Assembly (NCBI GenBank): GCA_964546505.1
Contig: CAZJJZ010000007.1
Location: forward strand, 1-51,020
Direction: 5' to 3'
DNA from: CAZJJZ01 sp964546505
GTDB taxonomy: Bacteria > Patescibacteriota > Gracilibacteria > UBA1369
DNA length: 51,020 bases
Positions 1-8,509 of this stretch are shown here, in pieces. Position 1 is the first letter of the stretch, and each line of letters starts with the position of its first letter. The position numbers and the translations under genes are program-made. The notes under the pieces are model-generated. The model was not told the origin of the DNA. It was given only the letters and a program-made list of their open reading frames with translations, and did not search any database.

Positions 1-32
1 TACACTCTTTCCCTACACGACGTCTTCCGATT
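1..32. other. Illumina adapter remnant at the scaffold end
   Basis: The first 22 bases match the universal Illumina TruSeq read-1 adapter. The match continues after one missing C (ACGACG-TCTTCCGAT) and a second missing C near base 31. This is library-derived, not genomic, and it marks the left end of the scaffold. Confidence 0.9.
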
Positions 33-113
33 GTAAATAGCCTTTTGAGCATTTGAATACATTATTTGTACAAACGCTGGAAATGTACAACTTTTTAATT
101 CTATTGGCAATAG

Positions 114-134
114 AAAAACAGCCTGGTGAGGCTG
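114..134 (-). terminator. Rho-independent terminator after the LapA-like gene
   Basis: On the minus strand CAGCC-TCACCA-GGCTG (119-134) is followed by five T. It lies just beyond the stop of the LapA-like gene, so it would end the tig-lapA transcript. Nothing else is visible between the adapter remnant and base 113. Confidence 0.7.
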
Positions 135-152
135 CTTTTCCTAAATTATTTT

Positions 153-404
153 TTACCAATTGCTGCCACCTGGTTCTTCCTGCTCCCCTTGATTGAGAAT
201 AGTGTTGGCAAGTGCTGTGGCTACAACACCAGTAATAAAACCCAATCCTGCAATAATGATGACTCCTAAGGCGGCTGGCGTTTGACCATCAAAACTGTAA
301 ATCAGCACCCAGACTCCCGCCATTGTGGTGGCTATGTTTTGAAAGATGACTATCAACAGCAAAACAAAGAAAAATATGGTTGAAATGGTAAGAAGTAATC
401 TCAT
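153..404 (-). CDS. Small LapA-domain-like inner-membrane protein
   Basis: An 83-residue protein with two predicted membrane segments (about residues 3-24 and 44-68). The first ends in a Phe-Gln-Asn (residues 21-23), and a glycine-rich second helix follows. This is the layout of DUF1049/LapA-domain proteins. LapA proteins act at the inner membrane (lipopolysaccharide assembly in Gram-negatives); in a lineage probably lacking LPS only a general membrane role can be inferred. The ATG overlaps the stop codon of trigger factor (TAATG), so translation is probably coupled. A terminator follows at 114-134. Family assignment rests on pattern alone. Confidence 0.6.
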   Translation of the reverse strand: MRLLLTISTIFFFVLLLIVIFQNIATTMAGVWVLIYSFDGQTPAALGVIIIAGLGFITGVVATALANTILNQGEQEEPGGSNW

Positions 405-1675
405 TATTTGGTTTTGATGAATTTCTGTAATAGTTTATCCATTTTTTGACGATTTTCCAGTCTGATTCGCAGATTTTGCGGATCGATTTGTTCAGTTTTG
501 AAATTCATGGAGGCTAGAAAAGCCAATTCATCATCAATCGCTTTGCTCATTTCCGCTTCATTTACAGTGATGTTTTCCTGCTTAAACATTTCCAGCACAG
601 CAAAACGAATTTTGAGTCTGTTCTCTGCTTCCTTGTGCTTTTCTTCCCGTACCGCAGATTCAGTTTGTTGCATAGCTTCCAAATATTGTTTCCATTCTAT
701 TCCCCTGCTCTTTAAATCATACTGTTGCTCTTTGATGATGTAATCAATTTCATCGTGAATCAAGGAATGAGGTAACTCTAACTCTACTTTCTCTAATAAC
801 TTACTCAGAAAATCATTTTCTTGGCGACGCTTTTCTTCGTCCTGTTTGGCTTTAAGCAAATTTGTTCTGATCGAGGTTTTGAATTCATCGACAGACATGG
901 CCTTGCCAGTGACCTTTTGAATAAATTCCGCAGTCAGTTCCGGAACCTGCATTTCCTCTGCAGCCACTACTCTCACCACGAATTCCACTACTTTGTTGCG
1001 GAATGGTTCATGGAAATAGTCGGCCGGAAAAGTCACTTTAATTTCTCGTTTTTCTCCTTTTTTCATGCCTACTATTTGCTCTTCAAAACCTGGCACAAAG
1101 GACTTATCGCCTAAAATCATTGGATGATTGCGGCTAGAGGTATTTTCCAGAGCAACTTTGTTTTCATCATAACCATCAAAATCAATTTCAATGCGATCGC
1201 CAAGTTGCACTTCACGCTCAATAGGCGTGTATGCGGAATGCATTCTTTGATAACGAGTTATCTCTGCTTGTACCTCTTCATCCTTAACGTCAACGGGATG
1301 CTCCTCTATTTGCAAGCCCTGCAGATCTTTAAATGTGACAGTGGGGGTGATGGGTATCAGAGCTGTAAATTTCAGCGGCATGAAATTTTCTACCGTTACA
1401 GAAGGGCGTCCGACTGGCTCAATTTTTTCTTTTTCGACAATTTCCACATAGGTGGGGGAAATTGCTAAATCAGCAGCCATAGAATAGATCATTGATTGAT
1501 CAACTTGTTGTTCCACGACATTGCGGGGAACTTTACCAGGCCGAAAACCTTTCACATTGACTTGCTTGGAAAGACGATCTAGAGCTTGGTGATAATACTT
1601 TTCCATTTCCAACTCAGTCAATTCAACTGTTAATTGTAGTTGGGATTTTTCCGCAGGAGTAACTTTAAATTCCAT
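404..1675 (-). CDS. tig: Trigger factor, ribosome-associated chaperone
   Basis: A 423-residue protein of the usual trigger factor length. The ribosome-binding signature GFRPGKVP is at residues 43-50. An FKBP-type PPIase domain follows at about 155-240 (GDRIEIDFDGY, then PGFEEQIVGMKKGEKREI). The C-terminal part is the long helical chaperone arm. It binds L23 at the tunnel exit and shields nascent chains. It is the first gene of a two-gene minus-strand unit with the LapA-like gene. The usual clpP/clpX neighbours are absent. Identification is secure. Confidence 0.97.
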   Translation of the reverse strand: MEFKVTPAEKSQLQLTVELTELEMEKYYHQALDRLSKQVNVKGFRPGKVPRNVVEQQVDQSMIYSMAADLAISPTYVEIVEKEKIEPVGRPSVTVENFMPLKFTALIPITPTVTFKDLQGLQIEEHPVDVKDEEVQAEITRYQRMHSAYTPIEREVQLGDRIEIDFDGYDENKVALENTSSRNHPMILGDKSFVPGFEEQIVGMKKGEKREIKVTFPADYFHEPFRNKVVEFVVRVVAAEEMQVPELTAEFIQKVTGKAMSVDEFKTSIRTNLLKAKQDEEKRRQENDFLSKLLEKVELELPHSLIHDEIDYIIKEQQYDLKSRGIEWKQYLEAMQQTESAVREEKHKEAENRLKIRFAVLEMFKQENITVNEAEMSKAIDDELAFLASMNFKTEQIDPQNLRIRLENRQKMDKLLQKFIKTK

Positions 1676-1724
1676 AATTTGTAATTATTTTTTTAATGTG
1701 GGCTTATGTTACTCGAAGGAAAGC

Positions 1725-1753
1725 TTTAATTCAACCTGGTTTTATGCTATAAT
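1725..1753 (+). promoter_or_regulatory. Sigma70-type promoter for the 1104-residue protein gene
   Basis: TATAAT at 1748-1753 with a weak TTTAAT 17 bases upstream (1725-1730). The ATG is 20 bases beyond the -10 box, giving a leader of about 13 bases without a Shine-Dalgarno sequence. Confidence 0.6.
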
Positions 1754-1773
1754 TTGGGGATTATCAAAAAACT

Positions 1774-4700
1774 ATGTCTAAACATCTGCATTTTAGCGGT
1801 CAGAGAAGCTCGATAGAATCGTTGGAAAGTCGAGATGAAAAGAATTTGCGCAGCCTGGAAGAGAATGAATTGAGGCAGAGCGAACACTATTACAGGTTGA
1901 ATCAGACTTTTATGAATATTACCAATATTCGGCATTTTGTACGCCGTAATGTGGAGAATATTGTAGGAATTTCTGATCAGGATATTGCCAGACTGGAAAC
2001 ACGCTTTGCCAGTCCCAGAAGACCAGTTAATGGGATAGAAATTTTAACTAGAGAAAGAGAAAACTCTGGACTTTATAAGTATGTACAAGCTACTTTTCGT
2101 GACCAATACAATCGTTCGGACTTGATGACAAGACGTAACTTGGATGTGCAAAACATCGCTGCCGCAGGACTTTCCGCGGCTTTGGACCAAGGAAGTAATT
2201 TAGTGATTTTAGGAGAATTGGAAAGACGTTTTGGCGATTCACCTCAAAACTTTATCAATCAAGAGCAGTTGGGCAGCAGCTTTGTAGAAAGGCAAAATTT
2301 TGTATTATCCAGACGTCTGCAGCCGGCACTCAGTACATTAACAGCGGCACAACTAAATGCTGTTGCTGGTGCCTTGATTCCACCTTTACCAGCCCCGGCT
2401 AGCGTATTGGCGTTAATTGATTATTTTCGGGATGTGGCTCCACAAGCGCTACGTGACCGCTTGCGCCCAATTAATGACGCACTAATCGCATCTGGCAGAC
2501 GCAATTTCCCTATGGAAGTGTTGCAGGACTTACAAATGTTGAAGGAAATTCACTTTCGTGAAGAAGGAAAAACGGCAGCGATGGCGGTTTATGACGAGAC
2601 AAGATTGAATGATCGGATTAATAGCTGGCGGAATGATCCGGATACCCATGATATGTTGAATCTGGTTGAAGAATTGGTAGATGTGGGAACGCTTTATCCT
2701 ATCACTGACAATCCAGATGGGAAGGCATTAATCTCAGCTATCGAGGCCAATTTGGCACTGGGGCGCTGGGACGTACATCGTTTTAATCAAATTTTGACTG
2801 ATATTCAAGCAAATGAAGTGCCGCGGCCACCGTTATCTCAGGAGGCAAGTAATGCAATTAACAGCTTTCGCAGGCAATTAAATGTAATTGAACCAAGGAT
2901 AGGCCAGATAAATACCGCATACGCTAATATCGCGTCTATTGTACATTCTGAAAACCCACCATTACATGCCAATTCCTTAGCGGTTGCACAAACTCAACGT
3001 GATGCTGCGGAAAGAAATCTGAATGCAGTTAGAAGTATCAGACCCGCAGTACCAGCAGCTATCGCTTCCGCTGAGGCCAACTTAATTACCCAGGAACACT
3101 TTTTGGCGCAAACAAATGCGAAGGTGACTCGTGTCAATGCATTGATCACTTTAGCAAATCGCTTGGAGTCGGAAATAATTCAGAGTGTCGAGGCGATCAG
3201 GCAAATAGAGAGACTACCGGATTTAGATCAAGTAGTTGTCGGTGGTTTGTCTTTCACACAAATTTTTCATGATTTGCAACCCACCTCTGCGAACGACTTT
3301 TATACCAACCCGATTCCAACATCATTTTTTCGACTGGTAACTCCACCTACTTACCGTCTCACTCCCGGAAGTTCAACATTTACAATAAGTACTCCTGGCA
3401 GCGTGCTGGTTGGTCCAGCAGAAGTGGGTGCATTGAATACTTCTTTCGAAGCAAAATTCGGACGGCGAGCGGAAAAATTGACCGCATTTCAATTACTACA
3501 AAGAATAAAAAGACGTGAGTACTTTGAAGAAAATGGCATGCCGAACAGACCGGTCGCCCCAGGAAACCCCAATGTAAGTAATTTTGAACACGAAGAAGCT
3601 GATCGCTACGCCACAATTATGGCAACACTAGCGGTATCGGATGTGAAAAATACAGATTTATACCGTGCAGCCAACAAAAAAATTGCTGAACAGTTGAGAA
3701 AAAAACCTCTGGTCGGCGATTTGAGTGATAAATGGGCGGAAGGCATGTCTCGATGGCAGGAAAGAATTGGTTTGCAGGCTTATGAATTCACGAGAAATTC
3801 GGCCAATAGTTTGGTGGATCAGATTATTGATAGCAATTTGGCTTTTGCTCCTTTGAAAGGCTTAAATAAATTTTCCACACCCAGAGATATCTTGCGAATG
3901 ATTTCGACACCAGAAAACTTTGTTAGCAAGGATGTTTTGGCAGAATTAGCTGCTAAATTAGAGGCTGCCGTCAAAGGTTTTCAATCACCGATTGGTGCTA
4001 AAAAAGAGATTACAGCTAGAGATTGGGATTTGGAGATGCTGGTACATAATTTGCGACTGGTCAGAAATGCGATATATAGTCGTGAATTTACAGAAAAGGC
4101 TTTGGAGGCACCGATACCGAATGCCTCTTCTAGAGCACAGGTTTACCTGAACATGTTGCGCACAGAGAGGGATAAAGATGAACAAGTGACAAAGGATATT
4201 GTCAAAAACGCTCAAGTAAATGACAGACAATGGCAAGTTTTTTTATCGAAGAATGACTTGCTAAAGCTGACTAATAAATCATCCTTTACACGATTGCACG
4301 AAAACTCAAAACTAAATATCGCGGCCAAGGAAAAAGAGATTAAGAGGCTGGAATCGCTAAAAAACAAACCCAGAGTATCACCATCAGAAAAAGCCGCAAT
4401 TGATGCTCAGATTGCAGACCTGAAAGATCGGATAGCCCAGGAAAATGTCAAACAAACACAAAATAAGGATTTATTTGACCGTGTTGAAGAAACCAAACAA
4501 TATGCCAAAGAAAATGGCTTGAGTTGGCGGGCTACTCGAAAATTGTTTGAAGAAAGAGGCCTGAAAGAGTTTTATGATAAAACGCATGTTAATTATAAAA
4601 TTGGGGCTTTTTTTAGAAAGTCAGGCGAGGCTTTGACAGGCGGATGGAACTGGTTTAATAAATCCAGAACCAGTAAACGTATCAGTAGTGCCGCAAGATT

Positions 4701-5088
4701 GGCAGTCGCGCCAATAACTTACCCCGCTTATTATGCTGGCAAGGCCGCACTTTATCCATTCAAGTTGGCGGGAAGTGCCTTGAAATTCGGATTTAGGACT
4801 TTACCAGCACACTTGGCAGGGTTTGTGCATAAACCAACTCTGCGTAGCTATTATATTTATGAAAACGAAAACTTGAGACTACACCTGGCAAAACTAAAAG
4901 CCAAAGCAAGCCGATTGGAGGCTGCCTTGGCACGCGCACCTTTTGCCTGGGACCGCTGGCGCATTCAGAGACAGATGACCAATGCAGTGATTGAATTTGA
5001 TAAGATTCTTTATCGCCATCAAAAGTTAAGTGCCAATGCCAGCAAAATCGGTTTGAGTTTAACTCCAGTAACAGAAGCTAAACCATAA
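1774..5088 (+). CDS. Large helical protein of unknown function (1104 aa)
   Basis: I do not recognise a family. The protein is mostly helical and charged. Ala/Glu/Arg-rich stretches at about 360-470 and 840-925 look like coiled coils. Residues ~945-1035 are basic and moderately hydrophobic (RISSAARLAVAPITYPAYYA), which could contact membrane. There is no signal peptide. It begins a plus-strand row with the 124-residue gene one base downstream and two further large unknown proteins, suggesting a lineage-specific complex. The start is fixed by a TATAAT box 20 bases upstream. The reading frame is intact and has normal composition for the window. Confidence 0.85.
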   Translation: MSKHLHFSGQRSSIESLESRDEKNLRSLEENELRQSEHYYRLNQTFMNITNIRHFVRRNVENIVGISDQDIARLETRFASPRRPVNGIEILTRERENSGLYKYVQATFRDQYNRSDLMTRRNLDVQNIAAAGLSAALDQGSNLVILGELERRFGDSPQNFINQEQLGSSFVERQNFVLSRRLQPALSTLTAAQLNAVAGALIPPLPAPASVLALIDYFRDVAPQALRDRLRPINDALIASGRRNFPMEVLQDLQMLKEIHFREEGKTAAMAVYDETRLNDRINSWRNDPDTHDMLNLVEELVDVGTLYPITDNPDGKALISAIEANLALGRWDVHRFNQILTDIQANEVPRPPLSQEASNAINSFRRQLNVIEPRIGQINTAYANIASIVHSENPPLHANSLAVAQTQRDAAERNLNAVRSIRPAVPAAIASAEANLITQEHFLAQTNAKVTRVNALITLANRLESEIIQSVEAIRQIERLPDLDQVVVGGLSFTQIFHDLQPTSANDFYTNPIPTSFFRLVTPPTYRLTPGSSTFTISTPGSVLVGPAEVGALNTSFEAKFGRRAEKLTAFQLLQRIKRREYFEENGMPNRPVAPGNPNVSNFEHEEADRYATIMATLAVSDVKNTDLYRAANKKIAEQLRKKPLVGDLSDKWAEGMSRWQERIGLQAYEFTRNSANSLVDQIIDSNLAFAPLKGLNKFSTPRDILRMISTPENFVSKDVLAELAAKLEAAVKGFQSPIGAKKEITARDWDLEMLVHNLRLVRNAIYSREFTEKALEAPIPNASSRAQVYLNMLRTERDKDEQVTKDIVKNAQVNDRQWQVFLSKNDLLKLTNKSSFTRLHENSKLNIAAKEKEIKRLESLKNKPRVSPSEKAAIDAQIADLKDRIAQENVKQTQNKDLFDRVEETKQYAKENGLSWRATRKLFEERGLKEFYDKTHVNYKIGAFFRKSGEALTGGWNWFNKSRTSKRISSAARLAVAPITYPAYYAGKAALYPFKLAGSALKFGFRTLPAHLAGFVHKPTLRSYYIYENENLRLHLAKLKAKASRLEAALARAPFAWDRWRIQRQMTNAVIEFDKILYRHQKLSANASKIGLSLTPVTEAKP

Positions 5089-5089
5089 T

Positions 5090-5464
5090 ATGAAAAAAAG
5101 AATATATTACAAAACGACAGGTAATTTTAGGAAACCCCTTTTTGATGAAAACTTATTCGCCCATCAAGTTATTCATGAAATTGGCATGAGCAAAGCCAGT
5201 CCAGCAATTTTGGATCGCTTAACTCTGGAAATCAAACGCACCTTGCTGGAAAGGATTAACGCCACAGTTTTTTTTCACTTTAGTGAACGTGAATTGATTC
5301 TAATTCGCAATATAATGGAGTCACATCCTGATTTGGATATCACCGAAGCAGTAAGTCTGGTTGCTGTGCAAGTGGAAGGTTTGGATGACTTAATTGTCAA
5401 AACTGTGGATGATTTATTTGATGAGCTGGTGGAGAAATCCAAAATAATCAACTCCGAGCAATAA
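5090..5464 (+). CDS. Small helical protein, DUF5663-like
   Basis: A 124-residue, acidic, helical protein. The pattern LDRLTLEIKRTLLERINATV followed by FSERELILIRNIME resembles DUF5663, a short family common in Patescibacteria with no assigned function. It starts one base after the stop of the preceding gene, so it is translated from the same mRNA and probably works with that protein. No membrane segment or catalytic motif is visible. The family name is from memory and only moderately certain. Confidence 0.75.
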   Translation: MKKRIYYKTTGNFRKPLFDENLFAHQVIHEIGMSKASPAILDRLTLEIKRTLLERINATVFFHFSERELILIRNIMESHPDLDITEAVSLVAVQVEGLDDLIVKTVDDLFDELVEKSKIINSEQ

Positions 5465-5625
5465 TTTGTAATTGACCTCAGTAAGTCTTTATTGGAATTT
5501 GAACAATTATTGTTTGACCTGTCAAGACTGTGCTGTAATAATTCATACTTGGTAACGTTTGAACTATTGAAATTTTAAATTAATTTTAGAATTTTTTTAA
5601 GTTTTTAAGGTAGCCTGTTGAAAAT

Positions 5626-5631
5626 TATAAC
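5626..5631 (+). promoter_or_regulatory. -10 box nine bases before the 926-residue gene
   Basis: TATAAC at 5626-5631 in a very AT-rich 175-base intergenic stretch (5465-5640). The ATG follows at 5641, so a transcript from this box would be leaderless or nearly so. I see no good -35 box and no terminator for the preceding gene. Confidence 0.4.
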
Positions 5632-5640
5632 TGCGCATTT

Positions 5641-8421
5641 ATGAAAACAACTATTGAAAAGCATCAATCCAGTTTTGGCCGACAAGAATATAAAGGCGAT
5701 TTAGAAAAAATTGAGCAACTTACCCAAAGGTTAAGACAAATGATGCAATTGGAATTGCCTTATATGGATCATGCCGAGTCAAGAGTGAATCGTAATCCCC
5801 TGGTAAGTCCCCGCAAAGCGCAAATAGCTGAAGGAACAGCTAATAGTGTCAGCCAACAAGAGCAAGATGCCAGTCCGGTAGTTACATCTTATCCACCTAA
5901 ACCACTTCCGCCGCTTACAGATGAACCTTCAATTGTCATTAATGAGCCATTGTATGCGAACTCAGCAGCCTTGCCTTCACTGGTAAAAACCTTGAGGCCG
6001 GCAGCACCCAACTCTACTAACCGCTATCAAAGAGATCGTTTAACAGAAGGCAGTGTTGACTCAATAGCCAAACAACGCAGTCATCATCAAGTGGAAACGG
6101 CAAATCGAGCAGTGGAAAGTGCCAGACTGTCTTTCCCTCCAAACAGTCAACCAGCGCCGGAACTTCTGGGTGACTATGCGGCTCAAGCTGCAGACCCTCT
6201 GTTGGCCAGTGAGATTCCTGATTCTTCTGCGGAGGAAAGAGCGAAGATTGCAGAAGAAATTGGCTTTTTTATGAAGCAGCAAATGGCTGATGAAAGACGC
6301 GCTGAAGCGGAGAATGACAATTACTTACAACTGTTAAAGGCTACCAGAATCGCCAATGAGAAAAATCGCATTGCTCGATCGACCAGCCTCCAATTCAAAC
6401 TTCAGCAAGCTTGGCAAGATTTATTGATGGCAATTTCGCATGATCACAAAAATTATTTTCGACTCAAAGACGCCAGTAAAAATTTAGCTAAAGATTGGAT
6501 GCAAAAATTTCGAGAAGTGGCGGTTGACATGGAAATATATGGATTAAGCGCTAATGTCAGACAAAAAAACGGCGCGATCAAATCCATCAATGATCAATTA
6601 CCCTTTGAGTGCCAATACAATTGGGACGAAATTGCCGTAGAACACGGTGTCAATTTTTCAATCGAAAATTTACGTCAGAATTTAGAAAAATTGCAGCAAA
6701 TCATGCTGCAGAATGAAGACAATTTGCATTCGGATCAGGTAAAAATAGCGATATCTCGGCTCTTTCCTATGGGTGCCCTAGAAAACGTGGACTTATTGAA
6801 TCTGATCAAAAATTTGGAGAATTACAATCCCAAAGAAGCCTGGAAATATTTCCAGGAAATCTTTGCCAGTGAAATTGAAGTGCAGAGAAAAATTATCAGA
6901 CAGGACTATCAGACTTGTGATTTAAGTCATTTGGAAAAATTGTTTATCGCAGAAATAGAAACAGCTCAGAAGCAATTTAGCACCCCTGAATACCAAGCCA
7001 AAGTTGAGGCTGCAGCGCGCAAAAATTTGCTCACAGCTTGGGACTATCATTACACCCAGAATTGGCAACCAATCAACAACCGTGTAAAAGCTCAGCTGGC
7101 TCAAACGGTTCAGGATTGGCAAAATTCTGCGCAGACTTTGCTGAATAGTTGGCAAGCTAAGGCAAAAAACATCTCTGATAGGGTCAAGTCCACTGAAAAA
7201 AAATTACCAAAAATTCATTCCAAAACATTGTCTTACGCAGCTGCTGCAACTGTGTCTATTTTATCAGCATTAACCCTGGTTGGTAGAAATCAGCAAGCTG
7301 TAACAGACATGGAACCAAAGGCTTTACCAACTGCCAGTAATGCTGACAATCCCACGAAAACTAATAGCACAGTGGCTAAGCGAATTGACGGTTTGGAAAA
7401 TTCTAAGGTGGAAGAAGCAAAGCCAGCAATCATCAAGCCACCAAAGAATGCTGCCTTGGAAAAAATTGAGCCGGTCAAGCCTGAAGCCCAACCAGTTTTA
7501 CCGAAACCCACTTTACCAGCTATTGCAGCCAAAACAACCAAACCCCTTAGTTCTAACCCACGTCAGGCTAGAGCTCATAAAGCGATTCCCGCTCTGGAAA
7601 TAGGTAAGAGGCTGGCAATGAGAAAAGCTAATAAACCATTGGCAGCAGAAAAAGTCACTACCGAAAACACAATTGAAGCTAATCTAGATCGTGATCTAAA
7701 ACCCAATGAACGTAAGGATGCTGTGGATTTGGCCTTAAGTAATATCTACACTATCAAAAAGCACTTAGGAATTAGGGATGATCTTGATGCCAAGGATAGA
7801 GCTCAACATTCACTACTGCCAACTGAAGAGAGAAAAGAAATGGAAGTCCGTTTGCATCTTCTGCGCATTACGGCCGAAGGAATGAAGACTTTGTCTGATT
7901 ATAAACGCTATCAAGAGGCTGCCAAAGAAACCAATGCGCGTTATCGCGAGTTATATGCCAAAGTTCAACTAACCAGGTATAAACTTGACCAAACTGAAGT
8001 GGCCAAGCACGCCAATCAAGTCAGTAAAAAAGCGGATTTAGCCTTGAAATTAGCCAGGAAATTCAGCCAAGACACAGCCACTGTTGTTAATATCAAGTAC
8101 ACTGATGCCAAAAATGTTGTCAGACAGAGAGGCTATGATACAAAATTACTAGCAACAGCTGTTCATAAAATGTTGCAGACAGCAAAATTGGAACGAGAGA
8201 ATGCCCAGTCCTACAGCAGCAATCCTGATAATGCCAGAAAGGAAATACATAAGACAAAAGCCGCATTAAGAGACTTGGAGAATCACTTGGACTATGTGTT
8301 GTGGCATTTAAATGAAGGCATGAAATATCGTCAACATCGTAAAAACATCACCTTTGTTCCCAGCAAACCACCTCGTTCTGAGCAGAAAGTGATGCACAAT
8401 CAGGTTAGCAACAAGGCTTAA
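5641..8421 (+). CDS. Large single-pass membrane protein of unknown function (926 aa)
   Basis: Not a family I recognise. The N-terminal ~180 residues are Pro/Ser-rich and look disordered. A charged helical region at about 190-520 follows. A hydrophobic segment lies near 535-553 (LSYAAAATVSILSALTLVG). After it come a Lys/Pro-rich linker (~555-690) and a C-terminal helical, Lys/Arg-rich domain (~700-915). The layout suggests cytoplasmic and outer parts joined by one membrane pass. It sits between other large unknown proteins and is followed by a terminator at 8439-8472. Confidence 0.85.
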   Translation: MKTTIEKHQSSFGRQEYKGDLEKIEQLTQRLRQMMQLELPYMDHAESRVNRNPLVSPRKAQIAEGTANSVSQQEQDASPVVTSYPPKPLPPLTDEPSIVINEPLYANSAALPSLVKTLRPAAPNSTNRYQRDRLTEGSVDSIAKQRSHHQVETANRAVESARLSFPPNSQPAPELLGDYAAQAADPLLASEIPDSSAEERAKIAEEIGFFMKQQMADERRAEAENDNYLQLLKATRIANEKNRIARSTSLQFKLQQAWQDLLMAISHDHKNYFRLKDASKNLAKDWMQKFREVAVDMEIYGLSANVRQKNGAIKSINDQLPFECQYNWDEIAVEHGVNFSIENLRQNLEKLQQIMLQNEDNLHSDQVKIAISRLFPMGALENVDLLNLIKNLENYNPKEAWKYFQEIFASEIEVQRKIIRQDYQTCDLSHLEKLFIAEIETAQKQFSTPEYQAKVEAAARKNLLTAWDYHYTQNWQPINNRVKAQLAQTVQDWQNSAQTLLNSWQAKAKNISDRVKSTEKKLPKIHSKTLSYAAAATVSILSALTLVGRNQQAVTDMEPKALPTASNADNPTKTNSTVAKRIDGLENSKVEEAKPAIIKPPKNAALEKIEPVKPEAQPVLPKPTLPAIAAKTTKPLSSNPRQARAHKAIPALEIGKRLAMRKANKPLAAEKVTTENTIEANLDRDLKPNERKDAVDLALSNIYTIKKHLGIRDDLDAKDRAQHSLLPTEERKEMEVRLHLLRITAEGMKTLSDYKRYQEAAKETNARYRELYAKVQLTRYKLDQTEVAKHANQVSKKADLALKLARKFSQDTATVVNIKYTDAKNVVRQRGYDTKLLATAVHKMLQTAKLERENAQSYSSNPDNARKEIHKTKAALRDLENHLDYVLWHLNEGMKYRQHRKNITFVPSKPPRSEQKVMHNQVSNKA

Positions 8422-8438
8422 AAAAGGGACATTTTCAG

Positions 8439-8472
8439 AAGCCAAACCAGACGCAACGGGTTTGGCTTTTTG
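8439..8472 (+). terminator. Rho-independent terminator overlapping the next promoter
   Basis: AAGCCAAACC (8439-8448) pairs with GGTTTGGCTT (8459-8468) around a ten-base loop and is followed by a T run. The 3' arm contains the TTGGCT that serves as -35 box for the next gene. Confidence 0.85.
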
Positions 8473-8490
8473 TTTATTTTCAGGTATAAT
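8462..8490 (+). promoter_or_regulatory. Sigma70-type promoter for the gene at 8510
   Basis: TTGGCT (8462-8467), 17-base spacer, TATAAT (8485-8490). Transcription would start near 8497, which rules out an in-frame ATG at 8462 and selects the ATG at 8510. Confidence 0.75.
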
Positions 8491-8509
8491 ATTTGGAATA
8501 TCTAAATTT

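Noticed and set aside
8462..8509. Upstream ATG for the 569-residue protein
   Set aside because: It lies inside the terminator and -35 box; TATAAT at 8485 places transcription start after it.
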